Below, one piece after another: positions 1 through 8,925 of a DNA stretch of 64,000 bases. The DNA comes from Bacillota bacterium. Its GTDB lineage: Bacteria; Bacillota; Bacilli; Paenibacillales; NBRC-103111. Numbering within the stretch: the first letter of the stretch is position 1; each line of letters starts with the position of its first letter. The position numbers and the translations under genes were made by a program. The notes below the pieces were generated by a model, which saw nothing but the letters and a program-made list of their open reading frames with translations, made no database searches and was not told the origin of the DNA. Where the stretch lies: positions 22,694-86,693 of the forward strand of contig JAEWIS010000011.1 of NCBI GenBank assembly GCA_023386955.1, read 5' to 3'.

Positions 1-20
1 AGGGGGAGAGCAGCAGAATA

Positions 21-146
21 CGGGGAAAATGATAGCGGACCGCAAATGCCGGCTGGATGCTGTACATAGAATGATAGCGAACCATAAATGTCGGTTACAT
101 ACTGTACACAGAATGATAGCGGACCGCAAATGTCTGCTATATGCCG
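21..146. repeat. 42-bp tandem repeat, about 2.7 copies
   Basis: The block ATGATAGCGGACCGCAAATG begins at 29 and 113, and a three-mismatch version begins at 71, so the period is exactly 42 bp. The spacer between blocks (CTG/TGTACA/AGA) is also partly conserved. No coding sense is evident. The region has the look of a Paenibacillus-type intergenic repeat; its function is unknown. Confidence 0.75.
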
Positions 147-232
147 AACATGGCTGCTTTCGGTCATCATAACGACATTATTTGTCTGCTAATCCATCCG
201 AATCCCCGATTTTAAGCCTGATTTGAAGCAAT

Positions 233-340
233 AGCAGACATTTTATGTCGGTATTTCAGCAAAATGGGCCTATTCAGAGAATTAGCAGACATTTTATGTC
301 GCTATTCAGCAAAATGGGCCCATCCAGAGAATTAGCAGAT
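233..340. repeat. 51-bp tandem repeat, two copies plus partial
   Basis: AGCAGACATTTTATGTCG starts at 233 and again at 284, and AGCAGAT starts a third partial copy at 334. The text between copies (CAGCAAAATGGGCC, CAGAGAATT) is also conserved. The core ATAGCAGACATTT appears inverted at 126-140 inside the preceding array, so the two arrays are related and face each other around 150-230. Together with 21-146 this fills most of the non-coding stretch 1-604. Positions 341-421 and 454-604 show nothing else recognisable. Confidence 0.7.
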
Positions 341-421
341 AATGATTGCTGCTTACACAAATGTGCTCCTGCCTGCCCCGGCTTCCCATCTCCCTCTTAC
401 GCACACAGCGCCGAATCCACG

Positions 422-453
422 CAAAAAAACCTTCCGGGTTATCCCCGGAAGGT
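422..453 (-). terminator. Rho-independent terminator after binding-protein gene
   Basis: Read on the minus strand, a perfect 10-bp stem (ACCTTCCGGG and its complement) with a 5-nt loop is followed by seven T. It lies about 150 bp after the stop of the minus-strand binding-protein gene and is the likely end of the 605-4190 transport transcript. Confidence 0.85.
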
Positions 454-604
454 ATCAAATCCCCCTTGCTTACCCTCCTGCTCTCGCACAGCCACCGCTA
501 CTTTCCGCGAAGCTGCGCGCTGTAAAGCCCTGACGGGCGGTTATCCCGACCTGCCAGGGCAGGGGAACCACAATCCAGCCCAGCGGTCCCCTCCTCCAGC
601 CAGC

Positions 605-2119
605 TTATTTGGCCTTGCTCTTCAGGAACGCATCGATTTGCGTCCGGTATTCCGCCAGGACCTTCTCGGAGCCCGCCTTCAGGCGTTTGTCCAGGAACTG
701 GGGCAAATATTTGTCGGGATCCACGGTGCCGGTTTCGATGACCTTGCGGAACTCGTTCTCCACCGCCTTCAGGTTGGCCATCTCAGCCTTCACCGGCTCG
801 CTGTTGAATTTGAAGCCGTAGAGATAAGGCTTCTTCGCCGAATCATTGGCTTTTTTGGTCCGTTCCCAGGTATCCGCGGCCTGACCGTCCATCAGGTAGC
901 CGATGGTCACATTGCCCATGACCCAGTTCATGTTGGGGGCGTAACCGCCTCCGGCAATATCCTTAATGGTGTTGGTGCCGGTTTTGGTGTAATGTTTGTT
1001 CTCAATGCCGAAGGACAGCAGATTATATAGAGCGGGATCGGTGTTCACCAGCTCCAGAAGCATCATGGCCCGGTCCGGGTTTTTGGAGGTGCGGCTGATG
1101 GCCGAGATGGTAGCGGTGACGCCGGTAAACTCCGGCTCCATCAGAGGCACAAACACCACATCATTCCCACCGTTGCCGGCCTTGGCAGCGGCTTCCCCGC
1201 CTGGCTTCTGGGTATAGTCGAAGGTGGTGGCGTACACGCCTTTTTTCTCCACATCCGCCTTGTTCTTCAAGGTAGCGGCATCCTCGTTGATATACCCCTT
1301 CTTGTACCAGTCGTAGGCCATGGCCACATGCTGCTTATATTCCGGAGTGGCAAAATAGTCCTCCACCGTCACCTTGTCGCCGTTCACTCTGTAGGCAATG
1401 ACATTGCCATGGCTGCTGACCCCGTATACGGAGGGGGAGTAGAAGTCATTGTTAATGCCGAAGGGAATAATGCCTGGTTCATTCTTTTTGATTTGCTCAA
1501 AAAAGGGCTCGATGTCCTTGTACGATTTGATCTTGGAGATGTCCAGCTTATACTTGTCGGCAAACCGCTTCTGGACCACAAAACCCGCGGATTTGGCGGC
1601 AATCTGGTAGTTGGGCACACCGTAGGTTTTACCGCCGATCCTCACATCCTCCCAGGCGGAGGCGGGCAGGCTGGCCTTCAGCTTGGAGCCATTTTTGTCC
1701 AGCAGGGCATCCAGCTCCAGGAAGGCGCCCTTCTGGGCGTTATTACTGAAATTAAATCGCCAGTCGGAGGTCCACACAATGTCGAAGGCTTCGCCTGCTG
1801 CCAGGATGGTATTCATCTTCTGCTCGTAATCTGCACCGGCAATAGGCTTCAGCTTCACAGTGGCATTGATTTTGGGCTTGATGTATTTGTTGACCTCTGT
1901 CTCCACGGAAGCCAGATCCGGCTGGGCGGTGCCATCCAGATAGTACCAGACCAGATCCACCGGCGGCAGAGTGCTTGCAGAGGGTGCTGCCGATGAAGGT
2001 GCAGCGGAGCCGGATGTGGCAGCCGGACTGCTGCTGCTGTTGCTATTGCCCCCGCAGCCCGTCAGGGCCAGACCGGCGGCGAGAATGCCGAAGAATGCGC
2101 GTTTTTTGAGTAAACTCAT
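605..2119 (-). CDS. Sugar ABC transporter substrate-binding lipoprotein (CUT1, DUF3502 type)
   Basis: Predicted 504-residue lipoprotein that would capture an oligosaccharide outside the membrane and deliver it to the two permeases just upstream. The N-terminus has a positively charged start, a hydrophobic stretch and the lipobox LTGC, followed by a Ser/Ala/Pro-rich linker. The body has the usual solute-binding fold pattern (residues about 60-400). The last 130 residues (FNSEPVKAE region) resemble DUF3502, which is typical of Paenibacillus LplA/YtcQ-like proteins. I chose the ATG at 2119 because GGGGAGG lies 7 nt before it; longer in-frame readings lack such a site. It is the last gene of the permease-permease-binding protein group. 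Sugar specificity cannot be read from sequence; an oligomeric plant sugar is inferred from the neighbours. Confidence 0.9.
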   Translation of the reverse strand: MSLLKKRAFFGILAAGLALTGCGGNSNSSSSPAATSGSAAPSSAAPSASTLPPVDLVWYYLDGTAQPDLASVETEVNKYIKPKINATVKLKPIAGADYEQKMNTILAAGEAFDIVWTSDWRFNFSNNAQKGAFLELDALLDKNGSKLKASLPASAWEDVRIGGKTYGVPNYQIAAKSAGFVVQKRFADKYKLDISKIKSYKDIEPFFEQIKKNEPGIIPFGINNDFYSPSVYGVSSHGNVIAYRVNGDKVTVEDYFATPEYKQHVAMAYDWYKKGYINEDAATLKNKADVEKKGVYATTFDYTQKPGGEAAAKAGNGGNDVVFVPLMEPEFTGVTATISAISRTSKNPDRAMMLLELVNTDPALYNLLSFGIENKHYTKTGTNTIKDIAGGGYAPNMNWVMGNVTIGYLMDGQAADTWERTKKANDSAKKPYLYGFKFNSEPVKAEMANLKAVENEFRKVIETGTVDPDKYLPQFLDKRLKAGSEKVLAEYRTQIDAFLKSKAK

Positions 2120-2301
2120 GGAAAACAACCTCCCCTTATTGTTCATTCTACTTGTTGCGGGCCTACCTGATCCAGCCTGTTGTGCAGCATGCATCACTCC
2201 CTTCGGAAATTAAGCATTCCAGCCCCTAGGGTTGTCTTCAAACTCCAAGGGGGCAGATTGTGGCGATAAAAGATGCCCTCAAGCGGGTTTGAAGATAGTC
2301 C

Positions 2302-3195
2302 CTACCCCTTGAGCGAACCTACTGTCAGCCCCTGCACAAAGTACCGCTGGAAGAACGGGAACACCAGCAGCATCGGACCTGCGGCGAGAATCACCATGGC
2401 CATCCGGGCGGACAGCGCCGGGAAATCCTTGGGTGTGGTGCCCAACTGCGACAGCATCTGCTCGTTCTGGGTCATAAACTCGATGCTGTCCATGATCCGC
2501 ACCAGCATCAGCTGCAGGGTCACCAGGTTGGGATTGTCAATATAGAGCATGGCAGGGAACCAGGAGTTCCAGAAGCCGAAGGAGATAAACAGGCCAATGG
2601 TAGCCAAGGCCGGCAAGGCCAGCGGAAGAATAATCCGGAAGAAAATCGTCAGCTCCCGGGCGCCGTCCACCTTGGCGGACTCGATGATTTCCCCGGGGAT
2701 TTTGCCCAGAAAACCCTTCATGACCATAATGTTAAACGGTGTCAGCATCCCGGACAGAATCAGCGCCCAGAGGGTATCCTTCAGATGGAGCACCTGGGTC
2801 ATCAGAATGTACGAGGGCACCAGCCCGCCGTTAAACAGCATGGTGAAGAAAATAATGAAGGTGCCGATCCGGTTATAGCGGAAGTCCTGCCGGGAAATCA
2901 CATAGGCGGTCATCGCCGTCAGGAGCAGGCCGAAGCAGGTTCCCGCTATTGTCACCGTTCCGGTAACGCCGTATGCCTGGAGAATGGCCTTCGGCGCCTG
3001 CAGCACCAGGCTGTAGGCCTCGACGCTGAATACCCGGGGCAGAATGGAGTAGCCGTTTTGGATCAAATCCGCTTCGGAACTGAGGGAAATGGACACCACC
3101 AGCAGAAAGGGCAGCACCATGGACAAGGTAACCAGGATAAACAGCAGATGAATGGCCGCTTGCGAGATCCGGCTGGGTTTCATAGATTTGTGCAT
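2302..3195 (-). CDS. Carbohydrate ABC permease, LplC/YtcP type
   Basis: 297-residue inner-membrane permease with about six membrane segments (first at residues 14-36). The EAA signature is at about residues 178-202 (ESAKVDGARELTIFF), where the shared ATPase would dock. The C-terminal FFQRYFVQGLTVGSLKG is the hallmark ending of this CUT1 subfamily. AAGGGGAG precedes the ATG. It starts 14 bp after its partner permease ends and is followed by the binding-protein gene, so the three form one transporter. No ATPase gene lies near; relatives in Bacillus use the shared ATPase MsmX, and the same is likely here. Confidence 0.92.
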   Translation of the reverse strand: MHKSMKPSRISQAAIHLLFILVTLSMVLPFLLVVSISLSSEADLIQNGYSILPRVFSVEAYSLVLQAPKAILQAYGVTGTVTIAGTCFGLLLTAMTAYVISRQDFRYNRIGTFIIFFTMLFNGGLVPSYILMTQVLHLKDTLWALILSGMLTPFNIMVMKGFLGKIPGEIIESAKVDGARELTIFFRIILPLALPALATIGLFISFGFWNSWFPAMLYIDNPNLVTLQLMLVRIMDSIEFMTQNEQMLSQLGTTPKDFPALSARMAMVILAAGPMLLVFPFFQRYFVQGLTVGSLKG

Positions 3196-3209
3196 GTGGA
3201 CTCCCCTTT

Positions 3210-4190
3210 CTACCAGAGTGAATTTTCCTTATCCAGATTGCGTACAACGGCGTTGGCCGCGACCACCAGAATCAGGCCGACGATGGATTGGTACAACCCC
3301 ACGGCTGCCGACATGCCCACATCCCCTACGCTGCGCAGAGCCCGATAGACATAAGTGTCGATAATATCTGTGGTGGGATAGGTCAGACCTGCATTGTTGG
3401 GGATAAAATAGTGCAGCCCGAAGTCCCCGTTGAAAATCCCGCCCACCGACAGAATCAATAGAATTGTGATCAGCGGCGTCAGCAGCGGCAGTGTGATTTT
3501 CACCGCCATCTGGAAGCGGTTGGCCCCGTCGATCCGGGCGGCCTCGTAATACTCCTGGTTGAGGCCCATAATGCCGGCGTAATACACCAGCGCGGAGAAC
3601 CCTACCTTTTTCCAGAGGCTGACCACGTTCAGAATGACGGGCCACGGTTCCTTTTCGAGAAACCACTTATGCGGCTCCATACCGAACCAGCCCAGAATGG
3701 TGTTCAGATACCCTGTCTGATGGTCCAAAAACGCGTAGGTGATATAGCTCACCACCACCCAGGACAGGAAATACGGAAAGAACAGTGCCGTCTGGTACAC
3801 CTTGGTGCTTTTGCGGCTGATCTCATTCAGCAGAATGGCGAACAGCAATGCAAACGATGTGGTCAGAAGAATGTAGCCCAGCTCGTAGGACACCGTGTTC
3901 CGGGTTATCCGCCAGGCATCCTCGGACACGAAGAAAAACTTGAAGTTCTGGAAACCCACCCAATCGCTGCCCCAGATGCCTTTGTCAAACCGGTACTGCT
4001 TAAAGGCCAGCACGATTCCGAACATGGGCAGGTAGGAAAAGATAATAATGTACAGAAGACCGGGCGAGATCAGACCGATCATCTCCAGATTTCGCTTCAG
4101 ATGCTTCCACTCCCGGGCAAGCCGCGACACCTTCTTTGGGGTTGCGGCCGCTTCCGTCTTGTCCGCGGTTGATTGCATAATGCGTTCCAT
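3210..4190 (-). CDS. Carbohydrate ABC permease, LplB type
   Basis: 326-residue permease, the first-acting partner of the permease encoded next. It has a charged cytoplasmic N-terminus (residues 1-35), six predicted membrane segments beginning with MIGLISPGLLYIIIFSYLP, the GIVLAFKQYRFDKGIWGS block typical of LplB proteins, and the EAA loop EAARIDGANRFQMAVKITLP at about residues 213-232. The ATG at 4190 has a G-rich site (AAGGGGGG) 5 nt upstream. An in-frame extension to 4382 would run into the neighbouring gene and lacks a site, so I rejected it. The gap to the beta-helix gene upstream is 130 bp, so it may be co-transcribed with it. Confidence 0.92.
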   Translation of the reverse strand: MERIMQSTADKTEAAATPKKVSRLAREWKHLKRNLEMIGLISPGLLYIIIFSYLPMFGIVLAFKQYRFDKGIWGSDWVGFQNFKFFFVSEDAWRITRNTVSYELGYILLTTSFALLFAILLNEISRKSTKVYQTALFFPYFLSWVVVSYITYAFLDHQTGYLNTILGWFGMEPHKWFLEKEPWPVILNVVSLWKKVGFSALVYYAGIMGLNQEYYEAARIDGANRFQMAVKITLPLLTPLITILLILSVGGIFNGDFGLHYFIPNNAGLTYPTTDIIDTYVYRALRSVGDVGMSAAVGLYQSIVGLILVVAANAVVRNLDKENSLW

Positions 4191-4320
4191 GTTGTCCCCC
4201 CTTCCCTTTGCTCCTTGCACCCTTATCATGCCAAGGAAACCCGGCTCACGGAAAGTCCGAAAACTCAGCCTTTGTATGAATTCCGGAGGAAGGGGGTGTG
4301 CGAAAAATAGGGAAAGCTCA

Positions 4321-6279
4321 TTAAGGTTGGACGCCTGCCAGAGAATGCACGGTGCTCCACTCCGTCCAGGGCAGCTCCACAAAGCCTAAACCAAAGGCGG
4401 GAGAGCCTGCTTGCAGCTTGTAGTTGTTGGAGGACACACTGGTGAACAGCGGGTCGGCCACCAGGGAGCTGGCATCCTTGCCGCTTAGCTTAGGCACCTG
4501 GTACAGCAGATTGTAGTCGCTGGTATAGGTGCCGCCGGTGAAGAAGTCCAGATACTTGGGCCAGGAGGCGGTTTTGGAATAGATGATATTTCGTTCAATC
4601 ACCGTATTGGAGGGTACATGCTGGGTGGTTCCCCATTCCAGCCGGACAAATTTGTCCTTGCCGTCCTCATGCCCCAGCCCCTTCCAGATGCTCCGTCCGA
4701 TAATCCCCACATTGTTGCGGATCACATTGTTGTCGCCGCCGTGAACGAATACCGCCGCCCGGCTGTGGTCCTTGATAAAATTCCCCGTTACCTCCACGCC
4801 GCTGGTTTCGTCATCCAGGTAGATGCCGTCCGCGCCATAGGGGTATTGGAAAACCGGGTTGGTCCAGTCGCTCATCCGCCCGCCGGTATCCTCGATATAG
4901 TTGTAGCGCAGGATCGTATCTGTATCATTGCCTCCCCGGCCCAGCATTTCGATAGCGCCGGTATCCTGGGTCTCCCGGTTGGTGAAGCGGATCTTGTTGT
5001 ACTCCACCGTATTGCCCGTATGGATGGTGGCCGTATCCCAGCGTTTGATGGAAATGCCGTAGCGGGCGGTATATTCAATCCGGTTATGGTCGATCCGGTT
5101 GTTCTTGACGCCGTAAGCCATGACGGCGCCTCCGCTTTTTTTGACCAGGCCGATATGATGCATGTAGTTCCAGTTCACTGCGTTGGAGTCCGCGCCGTAG
5201 GCCAGCTCCACCCCGGTGGTGCCGATCTGGGCCATTTCGTTGTGGTTGACATTGTTGCTGCTGGAGCCGGTAAGGATGATGCCCTTGCCCACATTCAGGA
5301 ACCGGTTGTTGTAAAAGCCGTTGCCGTTGGCGCCGTTCTTCAGCTCAATGGCAGGTTGGCTGTAGGGGGTATCGGTGAAGCTGAGCCGCTCCACTACCAC
5401 CTGGCCGGCGCCGTCCAGGGACAGGATGGTTCTCCGGGGCACCACCGCTCCTTGGCTCAGGAGCTTGGCGCTGTCCGCAGGTTTGAACAGCAGCTTGCTG
5501 TCGGAGGTCCGGTAGGCGAATTCGCCGGTTTCATCCAGATAAGCCGGGTTGTTCAGCAGCCGGTAGGTGCCGTTGGTGGAGATCACGTACCGGACATTGC
5601 CGGAGAGATTCAAGAGATTATTGGCAGCATCAATGGAGGTGACGTTCAAAAGGTCATTTTCCCAGCGGCGGACAGCGAAGGTCTCCACCTTCAAACCGGG
5701 CACGTAATCGGAGGCGGTTACCTCCCCCGCCTTGAACTTTACCTTGTTCATGGCCGTTTGGGCGTCGGCGAAATAATGCCCGTAGGTATACGGATTGGCC
5801 GCGTCATACGCCTTTTTCTCGGCGATCCGCTGGCGGGTCCCGTCGAAAATCAGCTCCATGTCCGTGGGGGTGGACAAGGAGGCGGAATAGATACCGCTGC
5901 CCTCCGCCGCAAATCCCGTCACCCGGTCTCCGCCGCTTAAGGTCACCGTTTCCCCGTCATAGGCCCGGTACCGGGTGCCGCTGTCCGCTGATGTCAGCAC
6001 CAGGGTAGAGGACATGTAATAGGTGCCTGCCCGGATCAGAGTGGTTTTGACCGTGCCCGTCCGCATGGCATCCCTTGCTTTGGCGAGGGTGCGGAAAGGA
6101 CCGTCCGTCCCGGCACTGTTGGGGGCGTCCAGGGTTCCGGACCAGCTGTCATTGCCATTCAACGCCACATAATAGTTACCCGCCGCCTGTGCGGGTGGAG
6201 GAGCCATAGACACTCCCACCGACCATAACAGCAAAACCGCAATCCACAAACGACCCGCCTTTCCCCAAACCTTCTTCAT
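4321..6279 (-). CDS. Secreted right-handed beta-helix protein, pectate-lyase-like
   Basis: 652-residue exported protein with a signal peptide (hydrophobic residues 11-30, cleavage near AQAAG). The start of the mature protein (NYYVALNGNDSWSGTLDAPN, then GPFRTLAKARDAM) is the classic opening of DUF1565/pectate-lyase-like parallel beta-helix enzymes. Residues about 300-560 carry many N-H-N and N-R/N-N turns (NVNHNEMAQI, NRIDHNRIEYT, NNVIRNNVGI) characteristic of NosD-like helix coils. Such proteins cleave or bind acidic or acetylated polysaccharides; the exact activity is not visible. The start is ATG at 6279, 11 nt after GGGAG; GTG at 6282 is equally possible. It has neither SLH nor sortase anchor, so it is probably released. 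It sits between the AraC-type regulator and the first transporter set, consistent with a depolymerising role. Confidence 0.82.
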   Translation of the reverse strand: MKKVWGKAGRLWIAVLLLWSVGVSMAPPPAQAAGNYYVALNGNDSWSGTLDAPNSAGTDGPFRTLAKARDAMRTGTVKTTLIRAGTYYMSSTLVLTSADSGTRYRAYDGETVTLSGGDRVTGFAAEGSGIYSASLSTPTDMELIFDGTRQRIAEKKAYDAANPYTYGHYFADAQTAMNKVKFKAGEVTASDYVPGLKVETFAVRRWENDLLNVTSIDAANNLLNLSGNVRYVISTNGTYRLLNNPAYLDETGEFAYRTSDSKLLFKPADSAKLLSQGAVVPRRTILSLDGAGQVVVERLSFTDTPYSQPAIELKNGANGNGFYNNRFLNVGKGIILTGSSSNNVNHNEMAQIGTTGVELAYGADSNAVNWNYMHHIGLVKKSGGAVMAYGVKNNRIDHNRIEYTARYGISIKRWDTATIHTGNTVEYNKIRFTNRETQDTGAIEMLGRGGNDTDTILRYNYIEDTGGRMSDWTNPVFQYPYGADGIYLDDETSGVEVTGNFIKDHSRAAVFVHGGDNNVIRNNVGIIGRSIWKGLGHEDGKDKFVRLEWGTTQHVPSNTVIERNIIYSKTASWPKYLDFFTGGTYTSDYNLLYQVPKLSGKDASSLVADPLFTSVSSNNYKLQAGSPAFGLGFVELPWTEWSTVHSLAGVQP

Positions 6280-6325
6280 CACGTTGATCACTCCCTTTGG
6301 AGGTATCGCGGCAGTCTCAAATGTA

Positions 6326-6341
6326 ATGTAAGCGCTTTATT
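6326..6341 (-). promoter_or_regulatory. Possible cre (CcpA) site before beta-helix gene
   Basis: ATGTAAGCGCTTTATT matches the cre consensus WTGNAANCGNWWNCAW at all but two positions. It lies about 50 bp before the beta-helix start, where a catabolite-repression operator would be expected. With two mismatches it is only a candidate. The rest of 6280-6530 shows nothing clear. Confidence 0.3.
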
Positions 6342-6530
6342 TTCCGCGTACAGCAATCATGCCCCATTTTGCATCATGAGGCACAGTGCGAATTATCCGT
6401 TTTTGTCTATACAGGCATATGAATCCCGCATTTTTGTATTGGAAAAGGCAGGCTGAAGGCATATTCCCCTGCCCGCAGACCTGCCACGGCAGCATCCGGT
6501 CACCCGCTGGTCCGATGCGTCTTCTTCCGG

Positions 6531-8870
6531 CTAATAAATCACCTTTTTCAGACGGTACTCATTGGGGGTTACCCCGAATTTGTTCTTGAACAGCTTGTAG
6601 AAATTGCTCCGGTTAATGAAGCCCACCCGCTCCATAACGTCAGATACGCTCCGGTCCGTCGTCTCCAGGAGCCGCACTGTGTGGGCCAGCCGGATTTCCG
6701 TAATATACTCGGCCACGGACAAACCCTCGCTTTGCTTGAACAGCTTGCCCACGTGGGCGGAGGACATCTTCAGCATGGAGGCGATGCCCTGCAGGCTTAG
6801 ATTCGGGTCCTCATAGCGGTCTTCGATATATTCCTTGATGGTATCGAATAAAATCCGGTTTTTCCCGGCGTCCCCGTCCTCCTGCTGCTTCTGCAGCTCC
6901 CGGAACAGAGCAGCCAGTTCCTCCGCCATGGCGTCCAGGGTCTCCTTCTCCAAAAGCTGCTTCTGCAGCTGGTTCCAGTCCACGGACAAGGGCCTCAGCT
7001 TGTTCGTGTTCATCTCTCCCACCGCCTGCTTAACAGCGGCCAGCACCAGCAGCACCGCATGGTAAATATTGTCCGGGTGCAGCCGGCCCATAAACTGGAA
7101 CAGCTTCTGGGCTGTTTCGCTGAAGGCGGCGGCATTGCCCGATTTAATCGCCTCCGCCAGCCGCTTCTCCAGCTCCTGCGGCAGATTGAAGTCACGGTTA
7201 TCCAGCCGGGCCTTCACCATTTCATACGCGATGATAGAGCGCGGACCGTACACCACCCGGTACTCCAGCACCTGCTGAGCCAGCTCGTAGCTTTTGGACA
7301 TATCCTCATGACCCGTAAACACCGGTCCAAGAGCAACGGACAGGCTGAGGCGGTAATACGCCTCCACAATGCCGATGATTTCCCGCATGGCCTCCCCGAT
7401 TTTTTCCCCGAAGCCTTCCGGCTCGAAGCCGCTGATAATCATCACAAAATGGCCGCTCCGCAAATCCACACTTTCGCACCGGTAATGCCGGGAGATCACC
7501 TCCTCCGCAATGTTCATCACTGCAAAGGCATACAGCCGTTTCTCTGCCTTGGAGGCGGTCTGGTCAAACTGGCGGTAGTGGTCGATGGACAGAATTGCCA
7601 CCATCATAGCCGAATCCGGCTCCAGATGGAGGCCGTGCTCCCGGATTTGCTCCTGAAGCTCCGTCCGGGAGACCGCGCCACTGTCCGCCAACAGCCCCCG
7701 CAGGTTGTAGTTGCGGATCAGGCGCAGATCCGTTTCCGCCAGCTTGGGGTCCGCTGCCGCTTCCTTGATCTCCAGCATCCGGTTATAGGTTTCGGACAAA
7801 ATCGCCAGATCATCCTTAGGGGTGGACGGGTCCTCACCCAGTACGCCGCCGCTGACCCGGATTTGCCCGACCAGGTTGCGGATGGGCCCGTAGAGCCGGT
7901 GGGAAACCAGCACGGAGAGCACCAGAGAGGCCAGGAAAAAACCGGCGGTCAGCGCCAGTGTAGTGGTTTTCCAGCGGGCAAGCGCTCCAAAAAGGGTGTC
8001 ATAGGGCTGGAGGCTGACGATGGTCCAGCGGAACATATCCGTAGGCATATAGGTAACCAGCTGCTTTTCCCCGCCCAGCACCAAAGAAAACAGCCCGGGT
8101 TTTCCCTCCTCCTTCCCCCGGCTTTCCCCGATGGCCTGGGACAAAGCAGGGTCCAGCTCCTGGGGCTTCAAATCTGCTCCGAAAGCGCTGCCATCTTTTC
8201 CAATAACAAGCAGCTTGCCGGCCTGCTCCGTGCCGATATCATTCAGCCGCCGGATATTGTCAAATACCCAGTCCGGCTTCACATTCACAATCAGGGCGCT
8301 GCTGCCGGGTTTGTAAGCGGTGTTGGACTCATACAGCATATAGCTGAATACATTGTGCTCCGGGTTGGCGGCGGTTTTCAGGCTCATGGGCACCAGCTCC
8401 GCCTTGGATACCCGGTCCGGCTGGGACAGGTATTGGCGGAGCTGGGCCGTCAAGGCCGTTTCGTATTGGATATCCAGATTGCCTCCGGCATAAAAGCCGT
8501 CAATTCTGGCATTGTAGAGGATGACCGAATCGATATACGTGTTGCTGTTGACCCATTTGTCCAGCTTATACTGCTTGTTGGCTTGCTCGAAGGCATCCAG
8601 CGGCGCTCCGTAGAGCATGGCGATGATATCATGGTCCACAAACAGGTTGAAGGCTTGGGTATCGATCATTTTGCCAAGTAGCCCGATATTGGAGTTAACC
8701 TGGGAGAGCACCTTCATATTGGCATCATATTGGGTCTCCCTGACGGTTTTCTCCGAATACCGGTACAGGGTCAAGGCGGTGAGGGATAACGTGAGCGTAA
8801 TCAGGAGCGAAATGGACAGCAGAATCCGCTGCAGATACTTTCTCGAACGGTAGGCAGATAACAGCCTCAT
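6531..8870 (-). CDS. Membrane-anchored AraC-family transcriptional regulator
   Basis: 779-residue one-component regulator. A first membrane segment (residues about 14-37) and a second (about 302-325, TLALTAGFFLASLVLSVLV) bracket a roughly 265-residue extracellular sensor of dCache-like length. A cytoplasmic linker follows, including a GGDEF-like or effector region of unclear type. A C-terminal AraC double helix-turn-helix occupies about 675-779 (YIEDRYEDPNLSLQGIASML; VGFINRSNFYKLFKNKFGVTPNEYR). Such proteins sense an oligosaccharide outside the cell and activate nearby carbohydrate genes. GGAGGG precedes the ATG by 6 nt. It lies between the GH35 gene and the beta-helix gene on the same strand, so it probably regulates this half of the locus. 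The sensed ligand is unknown. Confidence 0.88.
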   Translation of the reverse strand: MRLLSAYRSRKYLQRILLSISLLITLTLSLTALTLYRYSEKTVRETQYDANMKVLSQVNSNIGLLGKMIDTQAFNLFVDHDIIAMLYGAPLDAFEQANKQYKLDKWVNSNTYIDSVILYNARIDGFYAGGNLDIQYETALTAQLRQYLSQPDRVSKAELVPMSLKTAANPEHNVFSYMLYESNTAYKPGSSALIVNVKPDWVFDNIRRLNDIGTEQAGKLLVIGKDGSAFGADLKPQELDPALSQAIGESRGKEEGKPGLFSLVLGGEKQLVTYMPTDMFRWTIVSLQPYDTLFGALARWKTTTLALTAGFFLASLVLSVLVSHRLYGPIRNLVGQIRVSGGVLGEDPSTPKDDLAILSETYNRMLEIKEAAADPKLAETDLRLIRNYNLRGLLADSGAVSRTELQEQIREHGLHLEPDSAMMVAILSIDHYRQFDQTASKAEKRLYAFAVMNIAEEVISRHYRCESVDLRSGHFVMIISGFEPEGFGEKIGEAMREIIGIVEAYYRLSLSVALGPVFTGHEDMSKSYELAQQVLEYRVVYGPRSIIAYEMVKARLDNRDFNLPQELEKRLAEAIKSGNAAAFSETAQKLFQFMGRLHPDNIYHAVLLVLAAVKQAVGEMNTNKLRPLSVDWNQLQKQLLEKETLDAMAEELAALFRELQKQQEDGDAGKNRILFDTIKEYIEDRYEDPNLSLQGIASMLKMSSAHVGKLFKQSEGLSVAEYITEIRLAHTVRLLETTDRSVSDVMERVGFINRSNFYKLFKNKFGVTPNEYRLKKVIY

Positions 8871-8925
8871 CTGACTCCCTCCATTTGGTTAGTATGAACT
8901 GACTGGTTAGTGTGAACCGATTATA

